From assembly GCF_004011695.2 (NCBI RefSeq), contig NC_082408.1, positions 1,907,501 to 1,971,500 on the forward strand: a DNA stretch of 64,000 bases, written 5' to 3'. Below the pieces are notes generated by a model. It searched no databases. It had not been told where the DNA came from and saw only the letters and a program-made list of their open reading frames with translations. This document shows, piece after piece, positions 12,001 through 25,005 of the stretch; the first letter of the stretch is position 1; each line of letters begins with the position of its first letter. Position numbers and translations under genes: made by a program. This stretch comes from Ascochyta rabiei. Lineage: Eukaryota; Ascomycota; Dothideomycetes; Pleosporales; Didymellaceae.

Positions 12001-15000
12001 TATATCCCATCACTGCAGTACATGACTGATCTCTGCAGCTCCTATGGAAGTGGGCATGAGCAGATATCGGACACGTGTACCTGCAGACTCGTGAAGCGCT
12101 GAACAGAAATGGGGCTGCCGGACAGCATCCGGAGATCTGGACAAAGGTCGAGTCCCACCATCTCGTCTTGACAGACTCTGTGTTGGGACGGCATTGATGT
12201 CAGGAAAGTGAGGACGGGGCAGCATCAAGTGCGGTTTCGAAGCCTGGCGCTACCGGACGACGACTTAGGCACTCTGGGCACACAAAGCCCAGAGAAATAT
12301 GCAGGTACAAGCGACAAATCTGTTACACCGGTAGTAGGCGCACCGTTCGGAGACTTCAACAAAGCTAGGGACCGAAGCTCGCGTTGCTGTGGAAAGGTCG
12401 AAAGCAAGCACAACATCCCGAAGGTCAATAGTGGGCGTTGCCTTGTCGTGGATGTGTTCACGGCATAACGATGAGAGCGGCGTGGAGCTGAGCTGAGTCT
12501 GGAGCAACTGGACACGACAGAAATTGCGTTAACGCAGCCGGTCCGCATGGGTGTACGCAAGCTCATGGATGGGCCATGCGTGTGGGTAGCCGAGGACTGC
12601 CCCCACGAATGTGGTTGGAACTCTTTTTCGGTACCGGAGGGCCTGGCGGAGAGGCTGCCGTATAATAGCGTGTAGGTTTTGGTGACCGACGTCATCTCTG
12701 AACTAGGGAGGAAACCGTCAACACTGGCTGACGCAGCAGCCCACAGAGGAGATACATGGGGCTGCAGCAGAAGTGGATGTACGGACAAAGTCGTGCCGAT
12801 GCATTGAGCGATCTTGCTGCAGGAACCGGGCTAAGTTCGCGTCCAGCTCGCCGTTGTCGAGGGTTGCGTTCGTGTTCCTGCAGAAGGGTACGTAGGTCTA
12901 CGATACGCAAACCTCTTGCTCGGTATCCAAAGCGACGTCACGTTTCGCTGCGAACCGTGTGGGTTGCGGTTCCCAGCGCCAGGCTTGCTGCTTGCAGGCG
13001 CCGGCAATTTGGCCAATCAACATGTCAATGTGGGTTTCCATTGTTGGCCGGTCTCCACGTGTCTTTTGACCTCAGCCCTCTGGACCAGATGCGCGGAAGG
13101 TCCCCGAGTGGAGAACGTCCTGTGCTCTCTCGGCCCTTGCCCACAGACATTTGGATCATCGTGAACGCCATCGACACGAGGCGGCTGTGCGAAGTCATCT
13201 CTTTTTGCAGCGCAGAGACGGCTGTGTTCGTAGATGAGCTGTGGCCAGTCACGCACTGGCATCTTGATGGCCGATCCAATGGGTGCCTTATTTAGCGATG
13301 CTATAATTATTGGTGTGCTCGTTCGACATCGTTGCAGATGCGCACGGCACTCTCCCCTGAGCGTGTCCTGGAAGCCAGAAGCCTCATCTTATCTACGCTC
13401 GCAGGCAACATGAGAGGCCGGCGTGCTCACCGCAACATAAGCGCTCGTCCCACACATAGGATACAACCGACTCCTTATCGTTGTCACACGGCGACAGACG
13501 AGAGTCGCAGCTTCGACCGCGTGTCACAGCATAAATTCAGTGGGACTTCACTGTAACGTCAGCAAGCCTCGTGAGCACGGCCAGCTCGAAGCCACTCCAC
13601 GCTGGCTGTGCTCCCACAATGTGCTGTGCTGTGCTGTGCTGTGTTGTGCTGTGCTCTTGTGTCTGCAGGCCAGTGCTTTGGCAAGCGTGTCCGAAATGGG
13701 CAGGCCGTGGTGATCCAACGGCTCTGATAGTGGCGGCTTGGTCGACGCTTGAAACATGTTTGAAAGCCATCCAGCGTCTGAGACCACACATCAGGCCCAT
13801 GGTCCTTTTGAAGCCTCAACAACGACTGTTCATAAATCGATCGGCCCACAACGTAGATTGACATGTATGAGCATGGCGGGGGGCATCATGGCTCAGTCGA
13901 CGCGTCGCCGCCGGCCACAGGGCCCTCTTCGGTTGTTTCAGATCACCTCATCCGCGATGCGAAGATCGTGGTGACTGGTGACTGGAACGGTACCCTCCGC
14001 TCGAAGAAGAACCCCCCTCAACCTGTGTTATTGGATCGTCACGGCACTTCTGTCTTGCGCGGATGGACGAGCCCCAGCACGTAAAGAGGGATGGTGCACA
14101 CTGCTCACTTGCCTGTTCGCCTTGCACAGGTCACAGGTACGACCATTGAGCTCACTCAGGACGGAGAGGCGGAGGTGGCCTCGAGACGGCATCCTGCTGC
14201 TTGGCTGCGGACTCGATGCATGAAGCGCGTTCATCAGGCCGACCCTGGCCTACGTCAAGGCTCCCTGCAGGTACGTGCGTATGGGAATGCGAACCCGTCC
14301 AGAACCACCAACACCAACAATAACAACAACACGACGCTCGCCACACGCACTTTCTTTGGAGCGTTGCAGTTGCCAACCAGTTTCTGCTCCACGCACTGCT
14401 GCAGAGGGGCAGGCGTACAACCTCAGTAGCCTGCTCTGTTCGCTTCAGGGTCGTGGACGAAAATCCTCCTGTCGAATCCTCTCCGGTCGCACAACAACAC
14501 CGGCCGGCATCGAGCAAATTGAAGCTCAGCGTGTTCCGTGGTAAGCGGGCCTCTCGGTGGTCCCAGCGGGCCTGCTGCAGCGCTATCTACCCGTTTATTT
14601 ACAAACACAGTCCAATCACCGTGGTCAACTACCTCCCCTGTAATATTATGTTGCGTCCCAGCCGACTTGTCGGGCCGTCAGCCCTCCGGTCTAATGTGTA
14701 GTGGCTTGCGGAACGGTGAGTTCCAGGAACCCCCGTCTGCACTACCCCTGTTGGCCTATTCCCAGCCACTAACAGCTGTCTAGACGCCGTTCTCACGCAG
14801 TTCACATCCATGACCTTTTTGTGTGCAGTGTCCCCTGTCCCTGCTTGTCCTGAATGCCACTAGGCACCTCGGCGCAGCGCACTGAGCGCACTATTCATCT
14901 TTCTCCACATGCTCTCCGCTGTTGTGTACGCCCGCTATGTACTTACATACTCAGGTCATCCCTACCTCTGCTAGTGGTTCACCGGCCCCAAAAGCTTCAT

Positions 15001-15673
15001 GCGCAGTACCAATATTGGGGGTACATACATTGGCTGTCAGCCCGCCCCTTGGTATTGACTACGAGGAACGACAGTACCACATCGACCTGAGCAGGTCCCT
15101 GAACTTCACACCCTCCTTAAACGACCCCACTCCAGAATTCACAATTGAACGAGCCGACTGCGGGTTTGGACAGTCGCAGCGTACCCTCGTCTTAAAACCC
15201 GGACTACAAGCGACATCCCTCCCGTGGGCCGTACTTCTTCAGCGGCGCGCCATCTGGAGGTCTGTGATCAGGCCCTTGTGCTGCTCGTTGCCTCCTCCCG
15301 GCAGTGGAGTCAACCATCTTAAGACGTACGCATATACAGCTCCCCAGTTCACTTCGTTCAGCTATTGCTTGCTTGTCAATCCTTCCAGTTCCTTTAAGCA
15401 TCCAAATTACTTGTATTCTCTTCCCTCCGAATATACCCTAGTCTCTGTTCTTCCAAGCTCTATCCTCGATGGCTGTTGGCATGGACCACTGATACGCCGA
15501 CCCCTAGTTCCAGCCCGTCTTTCGTGCGCGAAAGGTCTTCCCGGACCCTTTGGCCTTTTCATGGTTGCTGACGCTGGCACGCTCACCGACCGTTTGTGGG
15601 GTCTCGCTCCTCCAAGTCCAGCATTGCTTGACTATTGATGGACCGTTGCCATACTTACTCTAGTCTCTAAGCC
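9028..15673. other. 6.6-kb gene-poor region
   Basis: No reading frame here carries a recognisable domain or joins to neighbours by convincing splice sites. The longest ORF (14922-15638 +, 238 codons) has no motif and lies directly upstream of the CRIB gene, so it is probably leader or promoter sequence. The 14.8-15.6 kb part is pyrimidine-rich on the + strand, as in many long fungal 5' leaders. One pentanucleotide repeat lies at 13621-13656. Base composition looks ordinary rather than AT-rich, so I see no sign of strong RIP decay. There is no tRNA-like structure. Confidence 0.5.
13621..13656. repeat. Pentanucleotide microsatellite (GTGCT)n
   Basis: Seven near-perfect tandem copies of GTGCT/TGTGC, with one GTGTT variant, in the gene-poor region. 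Confidence 0.85.
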
Positions 15674-18211
15674 ATGTTTACATTCCATAAGACCGAGGCG
15701 CTCTCTAGGTCCAGACAGTCGTCTTTCGATTCGCCTTTAGCAGAGTGCTCAAGTCTGACATCAGTTCCCGACTCTTTAACAGCATCGCAATGCTCAGAGC
15801 CTGTTTACACTGAACGCATGCACTCGCCAGAACGGCGGCGAAGAGCTCCGTCAAACAGAAGAAGAAGCTCTGTCTTTAACATGCGCTCAAGGAGTAACAC
15901 CGCTGTCTCTACAACTTCTTCAATCCTCTCTTCCGGTCCTGCAGACATGGCTTCCTACGACCACACCTCTCCTGATTCTCCGCCTGCACTTCGTCACGTT
16001 GGCAGTCACAGTCGTCTTGACCAGACTGGCCCAAGAAGATCGATATTTCGAGGAAGGATGGGCAAGAGGTTGAGTGAATCGATCGGGACCGGCGTCGACA
16101 TCGACGAATATCAGGAAGCAGATGCTGGGAGGAAGCGAGCGTCGTTTCTCCGGAAACGAAAGGGTACCAACGAGGGTGAAACGTTCCGTAAGTAAGACGA
16201 CGACGTACCATGAGCTCAAGAACTGATCAATGCTGCAGAACATGAACTCAAATCCCGCATCTCGAACCCCTTCGACTTCCAACATCTTACACACGCCGAT
16301 CGTCATCAGGTAGCTGCGCTAGAACAAGCTTCTGGGTCTGTGCTAACCGCTGGGTGGGCCGAACGTGCTGCAGGATTATCTGGAAGTGGTGCATCGGGAA
16401 CACCAGGAGTTATAAGTCCTCGCAATATATCAACCGAGCATCTGGAGGTGTCTGAGCTCAACTCGGTCCCGATCGTTAGCCCTAGATCGCCACCCCATAG
16501 CCCACGGCTCCAAAGCGACTGGCAGCAGCCAAAACCCAGTACCGGCTTATCACCCTCCCGACCAGGGCTTCGCCTCACCAGATCTGTGGAGAGCTTCTCG
16601 CAACCAGGAGTGAACCTTCGTGCGCACCAACACTCATCCTCTGTTATCGCACCTCCAAGAACGTTGTCCCTCTTACCAACCTCACCCTTCCAAGATATAC
16701 CCGAAGAAGGTTCATCTGGATATGTTTCAACCGCAACCCCGGCTGCTCGTTCGAAGAGACAATCAGGTGTCTGGGATGCATTTACGCTGTCAACCACAGC
16801 GCCAGCGGATCAGCTCCCGGGAATTGAGGAAGACATTACACATGTCGGTAACGCTGTGACAACACCCGACGACTCTGCCGTTCAAGCAATGACTCCACCC
16901 TTCAGCCCCCGCCTTGAAGACGTTGCAGAGGAACCGGAGCGATTCGTCAGACCTAGGCCCGCACCCCAGCCGCCGCGACTGAGAACCCCGACTTCTCCCA
17001 AATCGCCCTTCCTAGAGTCGTTCTCTTTCAATCAGCGCTCCCCAGGTGTAAGGACTCACCACAGAGGGAATTCACATGCTTCGCCAAAGTCTTTTAAGCT
17101 GAAGAACCTGGCTACAAGGTCCAGCTCACAAACATCAGAGACTCTGGGCTCGCCCGACTCACTACGGGAGAGCTCTATTCCAAGACCATCAGTGGCTCGT
17201 CGCAAGTCCAACACTTGGCGAGCCATTGAGGAGTCATGGGAGGATGATGTTGACTACATCTACGAGCATGCTCTAGAAGCCGACTGTGACAACGATTGGG
17301 ACTGTGTGTCTGAGGACGAAAGCTTTGCTGACCGACACCACGCTCTAGCGTTGGCAATCCGCGAAGACAGGCCTGCAGTACCACGGGCTTCCCAGCCACT
17401 TCATCCTCCAATTAGCGAAGACCCCATGCTCCAGTTCCAACTTCCGTTATCTTCGTCACGTCTCTCGCCTAGTAACGACAGTGTCCCAGACTTAGTTCCC
17501 ACATCTGCAGCATCAGCATTCACAACAGGTGCAAGTTTGCAGACACCCTTACACGAGTCTGAAGGGTTTTTGTTGAGCCCGTCACTTCTGCTCCCTCAAG
17601 TGTACAAAGATGCAGAAGAGGCCTCGTACGAAGACATCTTGAAGGAATATGTTGGCTCTGACTGCCATTTCCGCATCATTGATCTAGATGGAAGTGCCAA
17701 CAGCTCCGCTCGCAGCAGCCGTGTCCGTTTCAGTCGTCGAAGCTCGTATGACAGCAGCTTGATGTCTTCTGCCCAGAGCTCTGGTCTATTGAGCTCCCCG
17801 ATTCGACGCTCGGCAAGCTCTGCTGGAAGTTTGCCAGAGCTGGTCCATTCCCGTCGCACTCGACAAAACTTCAGTCTCGTTGCCGACGAACTCTCGGAAC
17901 AGGTCGCGTCCTTGGAGTTGTTTGGCAGCGATGACGGAGAGGACGACGACATCACCCCACCAGGAGTTTTGCGTCTCTCGGCAGACCGAACCTTCTCCAC
18001 TCCTACGCAAGACCAATCGGGCAATCAAAGCTATCAGCATAACAAGCGTTACCACAAACAGGCCCTGTCTGACAGCGCAGCTCAGCTGCTCACTTCAACC
18101 GAACCCACAAAGCTCCGTGGACGCGCAGCGACTGTTAGTCGCACCGGTGGAGAGGAGTATCTGCACCTCTTCCCCACACCACCCTCGTTCTCTCCTCCCA
18201 TTGTCAATTGA
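15674..18211 (+). CDS. Large Ser/Pro-rich CRIB (p21-Rho-binding) domain protein
   Basis: Two exons (15674-16187, 16239-18211; 51-nt intron) encode about 828 aa. Just after the intron lies a CRIB-like motif at residues about 179-190, ISNPFDFQHLTH, matching the Cdc42/Rac-binding consensus IS.P..F.H..H, although the usual VG after the second His is replaced by AD. The rest is low-complexity and Ser/Pro/Arg-rich, with many potential SP phosphosites and an acidic patch (SWEDDVDYIYEHALEAD) near the middle. This is the layout of fungal polarity scaffolds that bind Rho GTPases. Binding to Cdc42 or Rac is inferred from the motif only. The start is the first ATG after an in-frame stop. Confidence 0.75.
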
Positions 18212-20379
18212 AACCCTTCGTCACAATCGCAATACCACTTGTCCACATCACTCTCGCCCTGGCGGCTCCTCACAACATGGCTGGACCATGGTTTGACATG
18301 TTTTCACGAACTATATATTTCTTTGTATATATTCACGACGCATCACGAGCTACAAAATCACCTGGTTCGCATTTGGCGTTTGACACAAAGGATCGAAGTG
18401 TAAGGATCGGCTGGCGTATCGACACTCGTTTTGGTAAACCCTGTTGTTTAGTACTTTTCTGGTCGAGCACACAATCCTGGGTGTGCGCGTGTTATTCACT
18501 GTACTCCATACACCAATGCTGTCTACAGGTCTTGGCGTATATTGCAGCGTTGCGCCCGGTTCAGATTTCCTTTGTCAGTGGTAATACAAGCACGCAGGGA
18601 AGGCATTTGGCTAGGTGGTCGGTGTTCATGGTAGACGATGAAAGTGATTATAGAGAGCGAATATCCAAACCCATCACAACACTCGATTGTCACTGTCTAG
18701 ACCCGAATCTCAATCAGAAAGTGCAACCAGCCAATTCGACTCTTTCATTCCCATCCTACCGTGCCGCAGATCGACCACACCACAACCCACGGCTCGCTCT
18801 CGCAACGCCCCTCAAGACGATGGTAGTTTCACCACGAAATCCACTAACACGCCTCTGCGTCCAATTTCCCTGCTCTCCCACCGCTAAAACCAGGTTCCCG
18901 GTCTCCGCCGCAAGGTACCCGGGCGAGACAGGGTTTAACGATGTTGGCGCGACTACCTGGACGGTCCTTCTGAGCTCCAACAGGGATATAGATTACTGGC
19001 GTCCGATCACTGCGTTGGTGGGCGCCGGATTACGAGCGAGCACGATGAAGCGGATGTTGTGAAACTGTTCCACGGGAACGGGAATGTAGGGCTCAGATTT
19101 ACTTTTGTTTTTGTGGGGTTGGATGGCACAAAAGAGATAGGAAGGCGGATCGCCGGCAGGGGGAGTGTAACGGCAGTTGCGATGCATGTGAAACTAGAGT
19201 TTGCTTTCTTTCCTTGACAGTGGAGGCTAGGGCTGGTTGGAATATGATCGCGGGATCCTCCAAGATCTCCAAAGACCTTCAAATTCCGGAATCCGCGGGG
19301 ATTTCGTTGCTGTTTGTCAGGCTTACTTTGCTTACTATGTATGCCCAACGCACTCCACTACCCGATTGAGCGGCTCCCGACACGTTCCGGGACGCCTTCC
19401 AATAGATTTCCATCTTAACACTGTTCCGCGCTGATCCACCAGTTCATACCGCTCTACAAATGCCCTGTCCTGTAGGTACCTGAACTCCTGTATCAAAACC
19501 TCGCCGAGATCAAACTCTTATCTTTGAAGACGATGATAGAGGTTGCAATTGCTTGTGTGTGTTCACCCTAGCCTGGCTTCCAGGCTATATTCCTTGGTTC
19601 TTGTAGGTCGTCGAGCAGTGTTGAGTCTTCCCCCGTACTTGTCGACCAGACTCGTACCCAGCTCGAGTACTTGAGTGCTGAGTTTTTTCGTGTCATGAAG
19701 CTCGAGCGGATTCCAAGCTCCGTCAAACAAACCGATGTGGCAGATTATGTCGCCGTTCATCCAGTGCTGGATACCTTTGGCGGTTTTTGAGCTCATGTAT
19801 TGCGGGAATTTCTCGATGTCATGGGATCCCCACTGCCGCAAGTTCAATACTCCAGATTGTTCTATGGAGTCATCTTACGGGTAAATCACATCATAGAGTG
19901 CTGCTCATAGGCTGATGCAAGGTTCTAACGCGGTGATGTTCAAGTGAAAGCCACCCAATTAATCAGATAGCCTGGAAATCCCAGCGTTTGACCACACATC
20001 ATGTGGTCTTAAATCTTCTCTTTTAGTGCTCAATGCATCTGTTCATGGCATTTCTGACGCTCAAGTTGTGTTGTAGGCAAGTGCTAGTTGCACCTATAAG
20101 CTCTTCAACCAATCAGCCGCGCCTGACCAAATCTTGACATGCGTACGTCATCGCTCAGCACCCATCACAACGCCAACGCCATTCATCTAGTCGCCACACT
20201 AAAGGACCAAGTCACGCCGGTGACCTCGATCTCATAACATCTTTTGTTAGACACCTCTATCCTCTACAGATCCAGACGGCCTTGTGATTGTGCCCTAGTT
20301 TTAATTCTTACGTACGTCCGGACCCATCCGGCTGCTTTCCTTTTACTGTTGTTGAGTTGGGTCTCTGTCAGCACTCATC
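18212..20379. other. Intergenic region between the CRIB and PAF-AH-like genes
   Basis: About 2.2 kb. An open frame directly after the CRIB stop (18208-19062 +, 284 codons) has no domain and is probably 3' UTR. A minus-strand ORF at 19563-19847 (94 codons, containing GLFDGAWNPLELHDTKKL) looks mildly protein-like and could be a small or decayed gene, but I cannot support it further. Confidence 0.35.
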
Positions 20380-21984
20380 ATGGTCTTCGGCCTAAGCCGA
20401 CTAACGCCACGGCGTATCATCTTCTTCACATCCGCATCTGTGCTCTTTTGGATATTCGTGATTGGCTTAACGCCGATAACGTCACCACTACCTCCTTACA
20501 CTGGCCCATATGAGGTCGGCATCTTAGATGTCGAGACAGCGGTCCAGAAGCGGGTTATTCGCAAAGCCACACTGAAAGAGACAGGAAACAACGCTTTCGA
20601 GTTGTCGACTCTGGCTGTCACGCTGTATTACCCCTCTTCCTTGCCCAACGCTCCTCCTTCGAAACGGCCATGGGCACGTCCTTGGCTCCCACAGCCAGTG
20701 TCTTTGATTGGCCAAGGGTATGCTCGCCTCGCTGGCGTGTCGTTATTGAGCCCTGTTTTCACCTTTGTCCTATGGGCGCTGGGTTCTGCGACCGTCATTC
20801 CAGGTGTTGTTGATGCACCAATCCTCTCTGGCTCCGAGAAAGTACTTGTCGATGAGAGTGCAGGTGCTGGTGGCTTTGGCAAAATCTTGGAAGCCGCTGA
20901 ACAAGAGCATACCGAACTCAAAAGGGACGACAAGCTCGGTATGCTACCATGTGTCGTGTTCACGCACGGTATGGCTGGCATGAGCCAGAGTTATTCGCAC
21001 TACCTGGGAAGCATAGCCAGTCACGGCTACCTGGTGGCGGCAGTTGAGCATCGTGACGGAAGCGGACCGGGTACCATCGTCCACTACCCCAACGAAACCG
21101 AAAGAAACGTTTGGCACATGAAGCTGAAAGACCTTGTGTGAGCCTCTTTTGTCCGATATGCAGGAAGATGAACACTGACAAGAACTAGCTCTTACCCAAC
21201 AATGGCCGATCTCGAACTCAAGGAAGCTCAGCTAGCTTTCCGCGAAGCCGAAGTTGCAGAAACCATCAAGCTTTTTGCTCAACTCAACGTCGGCGAGACT
21301 CCAATCGTCAACTTGAAGCCCAAATCTTCTCGCGAAGCACTTCCTGGCTTCAAAGACCGCCTTGACCTCTCGGCCGTTACTATCGCTGGCCACTCATACG
21401 GTGCAACAGGCGTCTTACAAGCCCTGAAGTCAGCCGGACCCAGGGATTTGAATCTCAATGGAGGTATCGCACTTGATCCTGGAAAGGGTTCAGGTCCGCT
21501 AAACAAGGATATCGATGTTCCACTACTGGTTATGCAGAGCGGAGAATGGACCGAGAAGCAAACCGAGTTCTACGGACAAGGCTGGCATTTTGATGTGGTG
21601 AAGAAGATTGTTGAGAATGTCAAGGGCGGCTGGATGATGACTTTGAGTAAGTACTGGGCACAGCGCTTCGCAATTGCACAGACCTGACCAGACACAGCCG
21701 GAACCGCTCACCCATCATGTACTGACGCACCCTTGATCGTCCCCTGGATCATGAAGCTCGTGACCAAAACTTCGCTGGACTCAAGAGTTGCGCTGCGCGA
21801 ATACATTGACGCGTCGGTCCACTTCTTGAAGTACCTCCAGACAGGGGAAAAGAAGGGCGTCCTTGCTAGTGACGTCACCAGCACAGCAGGCCCTCTGGGA
21901 GATGCTGACAAGCGCGAGAAGACCAAGGGCCAATATGGAGCAGATTGGGAAGTCCACGTTGTGCCAAAGTCAAAGTCCGAGTAA
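20380..21984 (+). CDS. Platelet-activating-factor acetylhydrolase-like lipase (PAF-AH/Lp-PLA2 family)
   Basis: Alpha/beta hydrolase expected to cleave short or oxidised sn-2 acyl chains from phospholipids. Three exons (20380-21137, 21189-21646, 21698-21984) give about 500 aa. Seen: an N-terminal hydrophobic span (FFTSASVLFWIFVIGL, about residues 15-30), VVFTHGMAGMSQSYSHYLG (oxyanion region), GHSYGATG with nucleophile Ser about 322, an Asp in ALDPGKG (about 349), and a catalytic His in GTAHPSCTDAP (about 410), formed only after removing intron 2. The triad is thus intact. The N-terminal span suggests a membrane-anchored or lumenal enzyme. The natural substrate is unknown. Confidence 0.9.
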
Positions 21985-22587
21985 AAACGCAAGCTTAATG
22001 AATGAATTGTGGAGCCTGATGAGGCACACTCAAGGCGCATTGCGATGAGAATCTCTGTGACACAGCTGTAACGCAAGTGGGGAGTGCAACAAAGGACATG
22101 CGGCTTCCAAGAACGTCAGCTTTGAACAGCGAAAGCACGCAGATAGAACTCGCAAACGAACATCTGTCATGACGAAACATTCGAATCAGACGCAGTTTAC
22201 CGTCTAGGCCATAAATTGCCTAAACTGTTGACATCAACGTGGTTCTAAAATTATCGATAGTGCATGACCCTTGCCGTTGCGCGGGGAGGCGTGAGCTAGC
22301 CTTAGTGAGGCTGAGTGCGCTGCGACTTTCCTTCAGCTCGAATGTCAGACACACTCTCCTGAGCGGCTTTGCTCTTGTTCCAGGCTCGCCGAGGATTCCT
22401 ACACTCTCTGCGCACTCTGGTGTTCCCAAAAACTCATTGAATCCATCTCCAAGCCGACCGCGACCTCATATTTACCGCCGACCGAACCGAACGATTCCGT
22501 AGGGCTGAGCCGTAAACACAGCACCTTTTCGCCCATTGTCCATAACAACGCACCCCCGGCGTCTTCAAGAAGGGTTTAGAACCAAAG

Positions 22588-23764
22588 ATGCCTGTTGGGA
22601 GAATACCACAGAGCTATGTCCAGAAGTGCAAGGTCTTGTTGCATGTCTTGCAAGTTGTATTCATCTTCATAGCGGGATGTCTCACAATCGCTGTTATGAC
22701 CAAGGAGGGGACTATTGGCGGCGCGACAAAATTTTACTTTGCTATGGTGAGTGCTCAATTACAGAGACTGGATACTCTTCATTACAGGAAATTAGGCAGC
22801 GTTTGAGTTGCCTGGAGAGCAAGGCTGACACGCTGTCACAGTGCTTCCTTAGTATACCGGCGATTATCTACCTGGTCATGGTACCGATGTGGGCTCGAAC
22901 CAAGAAATTCGCAAACGCATACGCATTTCTTGCCGTCGACTTGCTGTACACAAGTGAGAATGCGACTGCCTCGCGCATACCTTCACGCTAACAACGAAGC
23001 AGTACTGTGGTTTGCAGCTTTCATCGCAGTTGCAATGTGGAACTCAGAGGGCATCAAAGAAGGCGCCAAAGAGAAGAAAATAAGCGATGACGATCGCAAC
23101 TGCACCACCTTCAAGTACGGCAGCGAGGCCATGTGCAATATCAGCAAGGGCTCGGTCGGCATTGGCGTCATGGTCTTGTAAGCGCTCCCCATTCTCTCTT
23201 CACAATGCAGCGAAACTGACAATACAAACTAGCCTGTTCTTCGCCCTGACAAGCGCCATCTCCGGCTATTACATGCACAAGTTCCTCCGAGAAGGCGTCC
23301 TCCCCTACGAATCGCAGAAAGAAAACCCCTACTACGCAAGCGGCGACAACAGCAAAGACAACGCATGGTCTGCTGAGATCGAGACACACGACTCCGATGA
23401 CGACGACAGACACACCGAGCGCGGCGGTACCCAGGAGGAAGATGAATATGCTCTTTTGCACTCGACAGAAACAGATCAGGGCAGACATCCAGGTCGGCCG
23501 CTGAGCTGGGGCGAGGACAGGAACGGTGATCCTTACGATAGGCCGACGGGCTATGCGGATTACAGGGACAGCACAAATGCATACGGCTCTGATGCGCTGT
23601 CGCCTGGAGGATACACACTCGGTGGTGGGTACGAAGAATTTAGACGGGAGGCTGGCGCAAGTGTTGGACCCAGTGGACCCGGTGGTGACAGGGCACCAAG
23701 TCGGGCCTCTCACCTCAGTCACGGTGGGAGTGGGTACAGCTTCAGCGGTGCGAACAACGTGTAA
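22588..23764 (+). CDS. MARVEL-type four-span membrane protein
   Basis: Four exons (22588-22746, 22842-22953, 23003-23177, 23233-23764) join to about 325 aa. The first roughly 170 residues hold four hydrophobic spans (VFIFIAGCLTIAV; IPAIIYLVMVPMW; ILWFAAFIAVAMW; GVMVFLFFALTSAISGYY) with a Cys-containing loop (NCTTFKYGSEAMCN) between spans 3 and 4. This is the usual fungal MARVEL arrangement. The C-terminal half is a soluble, acidic then Gly/Ser/Tyr-rich tail. Proteins of this type sit in the plasma membrane and influence membrane domains; the exact role here is unknown. The exon joins each restore a hydrophobic span, which supports the model. Confidence 0.8.
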
Positions 23765-25005
23765 AGAGACCTGGTGGAAGGACCGTTGCATGATCGGTCT
23801 ACTCCGGATCGAAAAATGTTGTATTTGAGCATTTTGGGAAGCGTAGACTTTGGCCCCGGGTTTTGCTATGCATGTGCTCCCAAACTTCCGATTTGTGTTG
23901 CTTTAGCGTTGCTAGCATTAAGCGTGAACATATTCTGTTGTTTAAGGAATCAATCTCTCATAAAGTGCTGCTATCTCAGAGTTGGCAAAACATAACGGGC
24001 GAGACTCATGCTTCAAAACTGTGTTACGCCTGATCATGCTGTACAATCAATGCTGTACCGTCAGGGCAGTAATCAAGAGCAGAGTAATTTGCTTCGTTAC
24101 CCAGTTGCGCTTGAGTCGTAGATTGCCCTGAGTCCGGTCAATATTGAAGCTGTGAGTTTATGAGTTTGTGAGTGAAGGAACATCGGTCGACCGTGCGTTC
24201 GTGGTCAGCCGATGGGAATGTCTTGGTATCTAGTATTACTGCACTTGATCTCAATATCAATAATGCTTTCACTCTCGCTCTCACTCTCGTTCTCGACCTA
24301 GATCTCGTTCTCGTTATTGCTCTCACCGCAACTGGAAAGCGTGAGGAAGAGACCTAGATTTGTCTGAGCGTAATTTATGATTAGTAGTTCGTCTCATCTT
24401 CAACATTATCGTTGCGCCCAGCTAAAAGCGATATGTTGTCTTGCACATCTCAAAGGACAACAGCTGTTGCTCGTGGGACAACAGAGCTCTTGCAGAATCA
24501 GGGCTAAATTTTCAGGCTGATAACTTTTGCATCAACTCAGGCCTGTCGAATTCTTCTGTTACGTGAGCGAATCCGCATTGAAGTTTCAAAAACTGTCTAA
24601 TGGGCTAGTCGAACGAACCTCGGCTTCCTTGCACCTTCCTTACCCACGTTGATCTGCAACCAGCTATCATGACCTCAACTTGACACTATAACCACATCTG
24701 GCTCTGGATTCATCGACAACGTGTTCTCCACATTGTGCAGCCCTTTCTGAAGAGCTCTGAGAAGATGCATCTTACCGGAATGCCATCCGGGAGCAAACCG
24801 TATCCGGCAGTAGTCTATACTAATCATTGAATCCATCCTTGCTCAACTTTTACTGTTTTGTAATCAGCTCTATTCACATTTCAACGGACAAATCCTGCGC
24901 TCGCACCTTCTATGTACGACATGCGAAACTTCCGCACTCGACATCTCGATACTTTCAAGCTTTGCACCGCATTTGTACCCAGTCAGTAATTTCGAGCCGC
25001 TAAGC
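23765..25005. other. Intergenic region with a short hexanucleotide repeat
   Basis: About 1.2 kb with no supported gene. An imperfect CTCTCR/TTCTCG hexanucleotide tract lies at about 24268-24326 and gives rise to low-complexity ORFs on both strands. The rest is probably the 3' UTR of the MARVEL gene and the promoter of the glutathione transferase gene. Confidence 0.5.
24268..24326. repeat. Imperfect hexanucleotide repeat (CTCTCR)n
   Basis: About nine degenerate copies of a CTCTCA/CTCTCG/TTCTCG unit. It encodes LTLALTLVLDLDLV-like peptides on + and Arg-rich ones on -, neither of which looks like a gene. Confidence 0.75.

Noticed and set aside
14922..15638. 238-codon + strand ORF upstream of the CRIB gene
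   Set aside because: Low-complexity Ser/Pro/Leu reading of a pyrimidine-rich leader. There is no domain and no splice link to the CRIB frame.
18208..19062. 284-codon + strand ORF just after the CRIB gene
   Set aside because: It overlaps the CRIB stop by four bases, has no motif, and is best explained as chance openness of the 3' UTR.
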